Positions 1-5,687 of a stretch of 7,527 nt of DNA are shown here, piece by piece. Location: NCBI GenBank assembly GCA_910587295.1, contig CAJULP010000030.1, forward strand, positions 1 to 7,527, given 5' to 3'. Position numbers and translations under genes: made by a program. The notes under the pieces are model-generated. The model saw nothing but the letters and a program-made list of their open reading frames with translations. It did no database searches and was not told where the DNA came from. Position 1 is the first letter of the stretch. Every line of letters starts with the position of its first letter. The DNA comes from an uncultured Lachnospiraceae bacterium (lineage in GTDB: Bacteria > Bacillota > Clostridia > Lachnospirales > Lachnospiraceae).

Positions 1-409
1 GCAGCTTGTCGAAGTCCTCGCCTTTCTTCAAAAGGTTTGCGTCCATCATGCTGCTGTTGTACCTGGCTCTTTTTCTCCCTGCCCCTTTGTCGGAACGCTG
101 TACTTCCACATTCAATTTTGCCCCTGTGCTGTCCGTAGCCAGAATATCCAACCTCACTGAACGGTTCAGCAGGTTCTCCACAAATACCTGGGTGCGGACA
201 TCCAGTACCTTTAAATCCGGCTTTTCCAGCACAATCTGCAATACCAATTCTATGCTTGCCGTATCTCCTTCAAAACACTTTGTGAGAAAATCATCATCAA
301 GCAGGCGAAAACCTCTTAGCCTCTGTAAATCTTCTTGATGTTTCTGGTCTATCTGTTCCGTCACTGTCAATCTTCCCGCCTGCTTTCCCTTCTGTTTTCG
401 TATCTCCAT
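1..409 (-). CDS. Rpn/PD-(D/E)XK nuclease family 'transposase', N-terminal part (cut by window edge)
   Basis: The minus strand is open from an ATG at 407-409 to the window edge, giving 136 codons of a protein whose C-terminus lies outside. It starts MEIRKQKGKQ and contains a block typical of the PD-(D/E)XK nuclease family transposases (Rpn-like recombination-promoting nucleases): RLDILATDSTG at residues 86-96, then NVEVQRSDKGAG at 100-111 and RARYNSSMMDAN at 114-125. In this fold D88 and the E102-x-Q104 pair are the expected metal-binding/catalytic positions (an ExQ variant of ExK). Family members are Mg-dependent DNA endonucleases linked to RecA-independent recombination; many copies occur per clostridial genome and their job is poorly known. 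A GGGAGG ribosome binding site lies at 421-426, 11 nt before the ATG, which supports this start. Nothing in the visible part is broken; whether the gene is complete cannot be judged. The plus-strand reading frame at 6-338 is its antisense shadow. Confidence 0.85.
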   Translation of the reverse strand, partial: MEIRKQKGKQAGRLTVTEQIDQKHQEDLQRLRGFRLLDDDFLTKCFEGDTASIELVLQIVLEKPDLKVLDVRTQVFVENLLNRSVRLDILATDSTGAKLNVEVQRSDKGAGRKRARYNSSMMDANLLKKGEDFDKL

Positions 410-419
410 ACTACCATAG

Positions 420-659
420 ACCTCCCGATTTTACAAGCACATAGCTATTTGTGTAGTGTATCCATTTCTTTCCGGTCAAGCAACTCATGAGCGCATTTCT
501 CAAATAGAGATGGAAAAACGTCTCAAGGAAGCCGGCAAACAAGAACAATTTTATTCTATTGCTTTATTTGATATATTAGGATTCTCCAATTATGTCACAT
601 CCTGCATATGGTGGCTCTCAATAACCTTAAGGTTGATAAAGGAACAAAAACACCAGTAA
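420..659 (+). pseudogene. Possible remnant of a class III nucleotide-cyclase-like protein
   Basis: A plus-strand frame is open from 420 to the stop at 657-659. From a GTG at 456 it reads a natural-looking charged segment (THERISQIEMEKRLKEAGKQ), followed by FYSIALFDILGFSNYV ending near 596. The F-D-I-x-G-F-S pattern resembles the first metal-binding motif of class III adenylate/guanylate cyclase-like domains, where the Asp binds a metal ion. The protein then turns into unconvincing sequence rich in Trp, Leu and Ile and stops, far short of a cyclase domain (about 150-200 residues). A different frame at 608-697 (MVALNNLKVDKGTKTPVN...) reads more naturally, which would fit an internal deletion with frameshift. 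No ribosome binding site precedes the GTG. I therefore read the stretch as a decayed gene fragment between the nuclease gene and the anti-sigma gene. The family assignment rests on one short motif and is weak. Confidence 0.3.
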
Positions 660-673
660 ATCCAGTATTGAAC

Positions 674-1855
674 CTACTCTACATGAATTTCCTTTGAAAT
701 GACAGCCCTGTCTGCAGCGCTGCTGTTCATTCCTTCCTGCTCCATCTGAATCCAATCATCAAAATTGTCAAACATGAATACATTCAATGTTTTTATCTCT
801 TTCCCTTGAACGGCAAATCCGGCCCTGCCTGCCATTTCCGTATCTGCATAAAGCATTTCCCCGTCCTGATTAAAGCAAATTGTATAGCAGGGTTCATAAG
901 ACCACCCAAGAAGTTCAAACATCTCCGCATCCGTCATATCAGGATTTTTTGAAAGCAGTTTTTCCCTCCTGTCGTCTGTCAGTTCTCGTTGCTCTCCCGG
1001 TGTTGCTGTATGGACAATTACCTGATACGGCGATACCACTACATCTTCAAGCGTAATATTCCCCTTTTTCTCACCCACTTCTATTGTTTTTACATCTGTC
1101 GGATTTACCTCAAACGGTATAGTAATATTCCAGACACCATCCGTCCAGTGAGATGCCGATATTTCTTCGCCGTCAAGCATCCTGTCATCATCATAACCAA
1201 GACCGCTTATATTTAAGTTCAGTTCGCCGCTGCCTGTATGTTTCTTTGCAAGATCTATCTTCAACATGCCTGCAAATGTATGACTGTCGATCACCGCTCC
1301 ATCAAACGAATTTTCAATCCCTTCGGGTGAACCTCCATCCACCCCCCATGTTCCGTCCACATAAAATCCTGCGGCTGTCCGGTCATCTGCAGCTTTCATA
1401 CCGGTATAATGTTTGGGAATATGTGTAAAATCTGCATCTTCTGATTCAATATTTACTGTAAGGAATATGGAATATCCATCACAATAGGTTTCTGACGCAG
1501 TCAGTGTGATGCCTTTATCAGATACGGTATAGTCCGACGTATCCAAATTCCCGACAGAATCCTCATTAGTCAGGACAGTTTTCTTATCTGCATAGTCTCC
1601 GGAATATGCGGCATCATCCTCAACCTTCTCAAAAATCTTTCCGATCAATGGAATCTTTGCCGCAAGCACCGGATTAAAGTATCCCAGTCCGCAGGTTCCA
1701 ATGACCACCGCTGCCACTACAGCAGCCGCATATTTTCCTATTTTGCCAAATTTCTTCATTTTACCCTTCCTCCTTTTATGTATCCGTATTTCTCTGTCAC
1801 TTATTTCAGGAGCAAGGGCTTGCTTTAAGATTTGATCCAATTTTTCATCTGTCAT
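674..1855 (-). CDS. DUF4179 membrane-anchored anti-sigma factor
   Basis: This 393-residue protein fits the anti-sigma factors encoded after ECF sigma genes in clostridia. Residues 1-40 are cytoplasmic and end in a basic patch (KRRKGKMKKFGKIGK). One membrane segment follows at about 42-59 (YAAAVVAAVVIGTCGLGY). Next is the DUF4179 hallmark FNPVLAAKIPLIGKIFEKV at 60-78, then about 310 residues predicted outside the membrane. That part is rich in Asp, Glu, Gly and Thr, with beta-strand-like repeats such as GITLTASETYCDGYSIFLTVNI. In this family the N-terminus holds the sigma factor at the membrane, and a signal sensed by the outer domain releases it; the signal here is unknown. The start is supported by a GGAGG 9 nt upstream, which lies inside the end of the sigma gene. 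The two genes overlap by 11 nt (1845-1855), so translation is probably coupled. No convincing terminator was seen after the stop. Confidence 0.85.
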   Translation of the reverse strand: MTDEKLDQILKQALAPEISDREIRIHKRRKGKMKKFGKIGKYAAAVVAAVVIGTCGLGYFNPVLAAKIPLIGKIFEKVEDDAAYSGDYADKKTVLTNEDSVGNLDTSDYTVSDKGITLTASETYCDGYSIFLTVNIESEDADFTHIPKHYTGMKAADDRTAAGFYVDGTWGVDGGSPEGIENSFDGAVIDSHTFAGMLKIDLAKKHTGSGELNLNISGLGYDDDRMLDGEEISASHWTDGVWNITIPFEVNPTDVKTIEVGEKKGNITLEDVVVSPYQVIVHTATPGEQRELTDDRREKLLSKNPDMTDAEMFELLGWSYEPCYTICFNQDGEMLYADTEMAGRAGFAVQGKEIKTLNVFMFDNFDDWIQMEQEGMNSSAADRAVISKEIHVE

Positions 1856-2384
1856 ATCCTATCGCCTCCAATTTTTCCTTTAACTGTTTCTTTGCTTTCC
1901 GCATCCGGCTTTTGACGGTTCCTTCCGGCAGTCCAAGAATCTTAGATATTTCATTTATCTGCATATCTGCTGAATAATACAGATAGATTGGCATTCTGTA
2001 CTTCTCCGGCAGAGTGTTAACGAGTTGCTGAATCATATCTACCTCATTTTGCTTTAATACAATATGTTCCGGGGAGACTTCGTTATCAGAATCAGCAAAC
2101 TCATATCCCTCATCAGACATCTCATCCATACTGTTAATTGGAACCAGCCTCATCCTGTTTGCATATTTTTTCTTCTTATTTTTCCAAAGATAAATTGAAG
2201 TGGATAAAGCGTAACTCTTTGTATTCTGCATAGAGTCCAGTCGTCTCTTTTTCTCCAGCAGCTTGAGCATTGTGTCCTGATATAGTTCGTCCCCGTTTTC
2301 CGCATCTCCGGCTGTCATCCGGCAAAACCGCAGAATATCTTTTCCAAACTTCAGGACAAACCGCTCGAATTCGTCATTATTCAT
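1845..2384 (-). CDS. ECF-type RNA polymerase sigma factor (sigma-70 family)
   Basis: About 179 residues, the usual size for an ECF sigma factor, which has only regions 2 and 4. Region 2 lies at roughly residues 30-75 (AGDAENGDELYQDTMLKLL, then TKSYALSTSIYLWKNKKKK) and would bind the -10 element and core polymerase. Region 4 lies at roughly 125-170 (TLPEKYRMPIYLYYSADMQ, INEISKILGLPEGTVKSRMR), a clear helix-turn-helix for the -35 element. The acidic linker between them (EMSDEGYEFADSDNEVSPEH) is typical. I chose the ATG at 2382-2384. The upstream in-frame ATG at 2391-2393 directly abuts the AAGGAGG (2394-2400), leaving no spacer, while the chosen one has 9 nt. The gene is first in an operon with the anti-sigma factor, which should hold the protein inactive at the membrane. 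The promoter seen upstream is of the sigma-A kind. Its target genes cannot be read from this window. Confidence 0.92.
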   Translation of the reverse strand: MNNDEFERFVLKFGKDILRFCRMTAGDAENGDELYQDTMLKLLEKKRRLDSMQNTKSYALSTSIYLWKNKKKKYANRMRLVPINSMDEMSDEGYEFADSDNEVSPEHIVLKQNEVDMIQQLVNTLPEKYRMPIYLYYSADMQINEISKILGLPEGTVKSRMRKAKKQLKEKLEAIGYDR

Positions 2385-2401
2385 AGCAGCCATCCTCCTT
2401 T

Positions 2402-2426
2402 ATCTTTCAAGTCGACTTGCAAAGAT
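2402..2426 (-). promoter_or_regulatory. Leader hairpin next to the sigma gene ribosome binding site
   Basis: The plus strand reads ATCTTT-CAAGTCGACTTG-c-AAAGAT, an inverted repeat with one unpaired base around a perfect 12-bp palindrome (2408-2419). In the minus-strand transcript this can fold as a 10-bp stem with one bulged G and a UCGA tetraloop. It ends one nucleotide before the AAGGAGG at 2394-2400. A structure that close could limit ribosome access, or the palindrome could be a protein site. There is no U-tract, so it is not a terminator. Confidence 0.4.
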
Positions 2427-2442
2427 TTGCCCTTGCAAAGAT
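2416..2442. repeat. Tandem 11-bp direct repeat at the predicted start of transcription
   Basis: CTTGCAAAGAT occurs exactly twice, at 2416-2426 and 2432-2442, with a 16-bp period and a 5-bp spacer (TTGCC at 2427-2431). Each copy carries the small palindrome TTGCAA. The distal copy sits just downstream of the -10 box (2445-2450) and would span the predicted start of transcription; the proximal copy forms one arm of the leader hairpin. This is what an operator for a dimeric repressor, or a small leader element, could look like. The protein involved is unknown. Confidence 0.45.
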
Positions 2443-2444
2443 AT

Positions 2445-2473
2445 ATTGTAACGGCGTCAGAAAAAGTTTTCAA
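2445..2473 (-). promoter_or_regulatory. Sigma-A-like promoter of the sigma/anti-sigma operon
   Basis: On the minus strand, TTGAAA (2468-2473) is followed by exactly 17 bp and TACAAT (2445-2450). Each box is one base from consensus. AT-rich DNA lies upstream (2474-2490), compatible with an UP-type element. Transcription should start near 2437-2439, giving a leader of about 45 nt before the ribosome binding site. TGAAAAC overlapping the -35 looks a little like an ECF -35, but no ECF -10 lies at the usual 16-17 bp. Confidence 0.65.
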
Positions 2474-2538
2474 ATTTTAAAAAAATATTATCAGGAACAG
2501 AACGCCGGAATATTCTTATACAACCTCAAAATGTGCAC

Positions 2539-2580
2539 AAAAAAGGACATCCATCTAAATAAAAGATGAAACGTCCTTTG
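2539..2580 (-). terminator. Rho-independent terminator of the AlbA_2/HTH gene
   Basis: On the minus strand, AAAGGAC (complement of 2573-2579) pairs with GTCCTTT (complement of 2542-2548). A further 5 bp, CATCT/AGATG, pair inside after a small internal loop, around a 7-nt A/T loop. A run of six T follows (complement of 2539-2544). It begins about 20 nt after the stop codon at 2600-2602, as expected, and separates this gene from the sigma promoter. Confidence 0.8.
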
Positions 2581-2599
2581 ATATTACGGGGTGTTATGT

Positions 2600-3964
2600 T
2601 TATTGCACACCATTTTTATTATTTATAACAGTATAATTGGTATTTCTTGCTTTTCCATTCTGTTCCAGCAAGTTACTTTTTACCATTTTCCTAATAACTC
2701 TGGAAGCGGTAGAAGCACTTACTTTAAGCAATTCTATTACATCATTTCTTGTAATAGCGCCATGAGCCCCGACATATTCCAATACTCTTGCTTCATCACT
2801 CAAAATTTTTTCAGCCCCGACAGCAGAACTTGTGATTGATTCCGCTTTCGGTGCAGAAAACTTTCCCGTTTCATATTTCGCGTTAATATTAGGCAATATG
2901 ATCTTAAAGGCATTTTTTGTTGTCTCAATCGAAGGCTTTTCTTCCATGCCTTCGTATGCTCTCATAATTTTTCCCATTCCAGTACCATAAGCCTCAATCA
3001 GATGCAACCGGTAGAACACATTGGCAAGGTCCTGATTTCTGCATACGGAGATGCCTACCATAATATCTTCCAAATCAATTCCCGGCATCAATCCTCCAAT
3101 GGATACAAATTCAATCCTATCCGCATAAATACTAATAAGCGCACTGGCGCTAAAGGAATAATCACGATGAACCAGCAGATTTAGAAGTGCCTCCCTGACG
3201 GCAATCTCAGGGTAGTCCCTGACATCAATTCTCAATAATCTTTCTATGGTTGCACGGGTTTGATTGCGAAAATCAATAAAATCATAAACTTCGTTCATTT
3301 GCTGCATCAGCGATCCGGTAAATTCCCGGCGATCTTTAAAAATCGTCTGATCCGTTCCCTGAAAAACAGCGACTTTAATCGTATGGACGCATTGATCGGA
3401 CAGAAGCAGACCTAAGTTACTGTAGAGGTTATCCTGATTGATCAGCTTCAAAGTACGTTTTTGCCATGCCCCAAACTCCACTTTCCGAAGCGCAAATTCT
3501 TTTTCTGCGGCTTCAAATGTAAGTTCCTGATTTAAGCAGCGCATAGCCTCAAAGCGGTCTCCATCCGTTTCCTTGATCATACGGCGGATTGCCGTGTCAG
3601 TGGCGGGAACAGAAGAATATCCCTGTCTGACATATACACCCTCTGGCCGCATCCCTTTTTTAGCAAGATAATAAGGGCGATCCGTTCCGCGCTGAACATC
3701 CACCTCAACTATTTCTTTTCCATCTTCCTTTATTGTTTTATAATGTAGGAACATCGTCACATCAGGCTTAATTGCATCCCTTACCATATTGCTGATCTGC
3801 AAAGAAACGCTGTCAGGATGATCAAGTCCGGCTACTGTACCATCATCCCGAATGCCAATATACAGTTTTCCGCCATCACAGTTAGCAAAAGCAATGATTT
3901 CCTTTTTTATATCGTCTACGACTACTTCCTTAAATTCTACGGTTTCACTTTCCTGAAAAAGCAT
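2600..3964 (-). CDS. AlbA_2 / GHKL-ATPase-like / HTH protein (putative transcriptional regulator, COG2865 type)
   Basis: The 454-residue protein has three recognisable parts. Residues 1-125 are an AlbA_2 (Schlafen-type) domain: ESETVEFKE at 5-13, IIAFANCDGGKLYIGIRDDG at 23-42, then VYVRQGYSSVPA at 110-121. Residues about 240-360 resemble the C-terminal ATPase-like domain of this family, with REALLNLLVHRDYS at 257-270 (N-box-like, N262 and H266-R267-D268) and EAYGTGMGKI at 324-333 (G-box-like). Residues about 388-445 form a winged helix-turn-helix (ITRNDVIELLKVSASTASRV). Members are annotated as ATP-binding proteins or regulators, often mislabelled as RecG-related helicase; no helicase motifs are present here. 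Their biochemical role is not settled. The start is backed by AAAGGAG 8 nt upstream. The gene stands alone, with its own promoter and terminator. The five half-sites over that promoter suggest that the HTH represses its own gene. Length is normal and nothing looks broken. Confidence 0.85.
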   Translation of the reverse strand: MLFQESETVEFKEVVVDDIKKEIIAFANCDGGKLYIGIRDDGTVAGLDHPDSVSLQISNMVRDAIKPDVTMFLHYKTIKEDGKEIVEVDVQRGTDRPYYLAKKGMRPEGVYVRQGYSSVPATDTAIRRMIKETDGDRFEAMRCLNQELTFEAAEKEFALRKVEFGAWQKRTLKLINQDNLYSNLGLLLSDQCVHTIKVAVFQGTDQTIFKDRREFTGSLMQQMNEVYDFIDFRNQTRATIERLLRIDVRDYPEIAVREALLNLLVHRDYSFSASALISIYADRIEFVSIGGLMPGIDLEDIMVGISVCRNQDLANVFYRLHLIEAYGTGMGKIMRAYEGMEEKPSIETTKNAFKIILPNINAKYETGKFSAPKAESITSSAVGAEKILSDEARVLEYVGAHGAITRNDVIELLKVSASTASRVIRKMVKSNLLEQNGKARNTNYTVINNKNGVQ

Positions 3965-3996
3965 AACGCCATCTCCTTTGCCCCTTCCTTGGATAT

Positions 3997-4025
3997 ATCA
4001 TATCAAATCGTGTCAATCGTGTCAA
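3997..4025 (-). promoter_or_regulatory. Strong sigma-A promoter of the AlbA_2/HTH gene
   Basis: On the minus strand, TTGACA (4020-4025, perfect consensus) is followed by 17 bp and TATGAT (3997-4002, one base from consensus). Transcription should start near 3990, giving a leader of about 25 nt that includes AAAGGAG. The -35 box and spacer are built from two of the operator half-sites, so a protein bound there would block polymerase. Confidence 0.8.
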
Positions 4026-4062
4026 TGTGCGTGACCCGATTGTGACACGATTTGACCCGATA
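4003..4062. promoter_or_regulatory. Operator cluster: five copies of a 10-bp half-site
   Basis: The unit TGAC(A/C)CGAT(T/A) occurs on the plus strand at 4032-4041, 4043-4052 and 4053-4062, and inverted (AATCGTGTCA) at 4006-4015 and 4015-4024. Within this, a perfect 13-bp inverted repeat (TCAAATCGTGTCA at 4003-4015, its complement at 4043-4055) brackets the array. The inverted pair covers the -35 box and spacer of the promoter of the AlbA_2/HTH gene, and the other three lie just upstream of the -35. The spacing (9 and 10 bp between neighbours, about one helical turn) suggests cooperative binding on one DNA face. The likely binder, by position, is the HTH protein encoded next door. The stretch lacks a U-tract and is not a terminator of the ABC genes. 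Confidence 0.75.
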
Positions 4063-4073
4063 TTTTCATTCTG

Positions 4074-5687
4074 TCAGCAGCCTATTTCCACAACCCTGTC
4101 GCACCGAGCCACTGCCGTTTCTCTGTGTGTCACCATAATGAAGGTCTTCCCCTGCATATGATCTAACAGTAAATTCAAGATCTTGCTTTCATTCCCGTAA
4201 TCCAATGCCGAAGTGGCTTCATCAAAGACGATCACTTCCGGATCCTGCAAAAATAAGCGCGCAATCTGCAATCGCTGCCGCTGCCCGCCGGACAAACGGA
4301 TACCATTCTCGCCGATCACAGTCTCAAATCCTAAGGGAAGCTCTTGTATAAAATCCAGGATATTGGCACGCCTGCAGGCTTCTTCCATCTCCCGCTCATC
4401 CGCGTCCTTTTTTCCAAACTGCATATTCTCACGGATAGTAAGGTTAAACAACCCAACATCCTGCATCAGAAACCCTGCTTTTGAATATAGCGTATTTTCG
4501 TCAATGTCTTCCATGGCATATCCATTCCAAAGCACCACTCCCTTTTGCGGCTTTAGACATCCTGCCATAATTTTGACCAAGGTGCTTTTTCCGCAGCCGC
4601 TTTCTCCCATAACAGCCACTGAATCTCCATTTCTGACCTCCAGTGAAAAACTGTCCAATATCTTCTTCTCTGCCACAGGATAGGAAAATTCCACATTCCT
4701 GACCACCAGGCTCTTAAAATGCCCCATATCTTTCCTTACATCGTTTAAAGGAAGGCCCAGTATCTCATTTACCCTTTTCACGGATTCTTCCTGCCCGCCA
4801 AGCTGAACCACCATGTCCGTCACTTCCAACAAGCGGTCCGCAAAGCCGGCGTAATACTCCATGAAGGCCAGCAATGCAGGCACTGACCCCATCCCGTAAA
4901 TGACCAGTATCCCACCCATCAGGTATAATCCCATCTTCGTAAGGAACACGTCCTTAAAAGCCAGGAATGTCCGGTTCATAAACCAGCAGAGATGGGATCT
5001 GATGAATGCGGTTCCTATCTCATCCCAATATGCTTCAAACTGTCTGTTCTGCTTTTTTTCTAATCTGCCGGATTTTATTTCCTTCCAAAAGAAAAGGCTG
5101 TTGATCATAAAATCATTGTACTTCCCCTGTGCTTGTCTCTTTTTTTCATACTCCACATTGGACTTTCCCCTGATATACTGAGTGATCCAATATGACAGCG
5201 GCAGAAGCAGAAAGCTGACCACTGCCATCACGACGTTCAGGCGGACCAGAATGACAGCGGTTGCCAGAATATTGACAAATCCAATGCCAATATCTATTTT
5301 TTTCAGGTAATACTGGGATACGTTTTCCGTGTCCTTATGGATACGCTCATGCAATTCTCCCGCTGTATAATTCTGTATATCAAAAAGAGGCAGCCTGCTG
5401 TATTTCTCCAATATTTTCATTTTACAGCCCGCTTCTATCTCGGGAAATATCCGGTTATAAACCTGCTTACTCCATATGGTCATGGCAGTTTTGGCCATAA
5501 AAACGACAATATATGCTCCCAGAATAAAGATCAGACGCTCCAGACGCTGCCCAATGATTATCTCGTCCAAAAACAACAGGTAGCAATACGGAGGCAATAG
5601 CAGCAGCCCGGAATAAGCAAACTTTAAAACAACGTATAAAACAATCTTCCCTCTATATTTCCGATCAGAAAATATCTTATCCACCAT
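4074..5687 (-). CDS. ABC exporter half-transporter, second subunit (permease-ATPase fusion)
   Basis: This 537-residue protein joins a six-helix membrane domain to an ATPase domain. Membrane segments include about 16-45, 52-66, 131-150, 153-170 and 251-265. In the ATPase part are A-loop Y336 (FSYP), Walker A GESGCGKST at 361-369, Q-loop Q409, signature LSGGQ at 465-469, Walker B VIVFDEA with D489 and catalytic E490, and H-loop H521. All are intact, so it should hydrolyse ATP. I set the start at the ATG at 5685-5687: it has GAGAGG 6 nt upstream and overlaps the stop of the first ABC gene by 11 nt, which suggests translational coupling. The longer frame to 5768 would overlap by 92 nt and begins with non-family sequence. 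The protein ends (CDRVVEIGC) soon after the H-loop, shorter at the C-terminus than usual. It probably pairs with the upstream subunit as a heterodimeric efflux pump; the substrate (drug, peptide or lipid) cannot be told. Confidence 0.9.
   Translation of the reverse strand: MVDKIFSDRKYRGKIVLYVVLKFAYSGLLLLPPYCYLLFLDEIIIGQRLERLIFILGAYIVVFMAKTAMTIWSKQVYNRIFPEIEAGCKMKILEKYSRLPLFDIQNYTAGELHERIHKDTENVSQYYLKKIDIGIGFVNILATAVILVRLNVVMAVVSFLLLPLSYWITQYIRGKSNVEYEKKRQAQGKYNDFMINSLFFWKEIKSGRLEKKQNRQFEAYWDEIGTAFIRSHLCWFMNRTFLAFKDVFLTKMGLYLMGGILVIYGMGSVPALLAFMEYYAGFADRLLEVTDMVVQLGGQEESVKRVNEILGLPLNDVRKDMGHFKSLVVRNVEFSYPVAEKKILDSFSLEVRNGDSVAVMGESGCGKSTLVKIMAGCLKPQKGVVLWNGYAMEDIDENTLYSKAGFLMQDVGLFNLTIRENMQFGKKDADEREMEEACRRANILDFIQELPLGFETVIGENGIRLSGGQRQRLQIARLFLQDPEVIVFDEATSALDYGNESKILNLLLDHMQGKTFIMVTHRETAVARCDRVVEIGC

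Noticed and set aside
6..338. Plus-strand 110-codon open frame
   Set aside because: It is antisense to the nuclease gene, is low-complexity (rich in Ser, Leu and Phe), and has no family features.
623..634. Perfect 12-bp palindrome AACCTTAAGGTT after the anti-sigma gene
   Set aside because: As RNA it gives only a 4-bp stem and no T-run follows, so it is not a convincing terminator; it may be chance.
989..1428. Two overlapping plus-strand frames (989-1216 and 1153-1428)
   Set aside because: Both are antisense to the anti-sigma gene; they are rich in Cys, His and Arg with no ribosome binding site.
2385..2393. Sigma factor start at the ATG at 2391-2393
   Set aside because: That ATG directly abuts the GGAGG with no spacer; the ATG at 2382-2384 has the normal 9-nt spacing.
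2591..2839. Plus-strand 82-codon frame
   Set aside because: Antisense to the 3' end of the AlbA_2/HTH gene, whose HTH reading is clearly real.
3818..4045. Plus-strand 75-codon frame over the operator
   Set aside because: It runs antisense through the start, promoter and half-site repeats of the AlbA_2/HTH gene; its C-terminal residues simply translate the repeats.
4003..4055. Inverted repeat read as a terminator for the ABC operon
   Set aside because: The loop would be 27 nt and no T-run follows; the repeat units are better explained as operator half-sites over a consensus promoter.
4213..4683. Plus-strand 156-codon frame
   Set aside because: Antisense to the ATPase domain of the second ABC subunit, whose motifs are all intact; rich in Ser, Pro and Cys.
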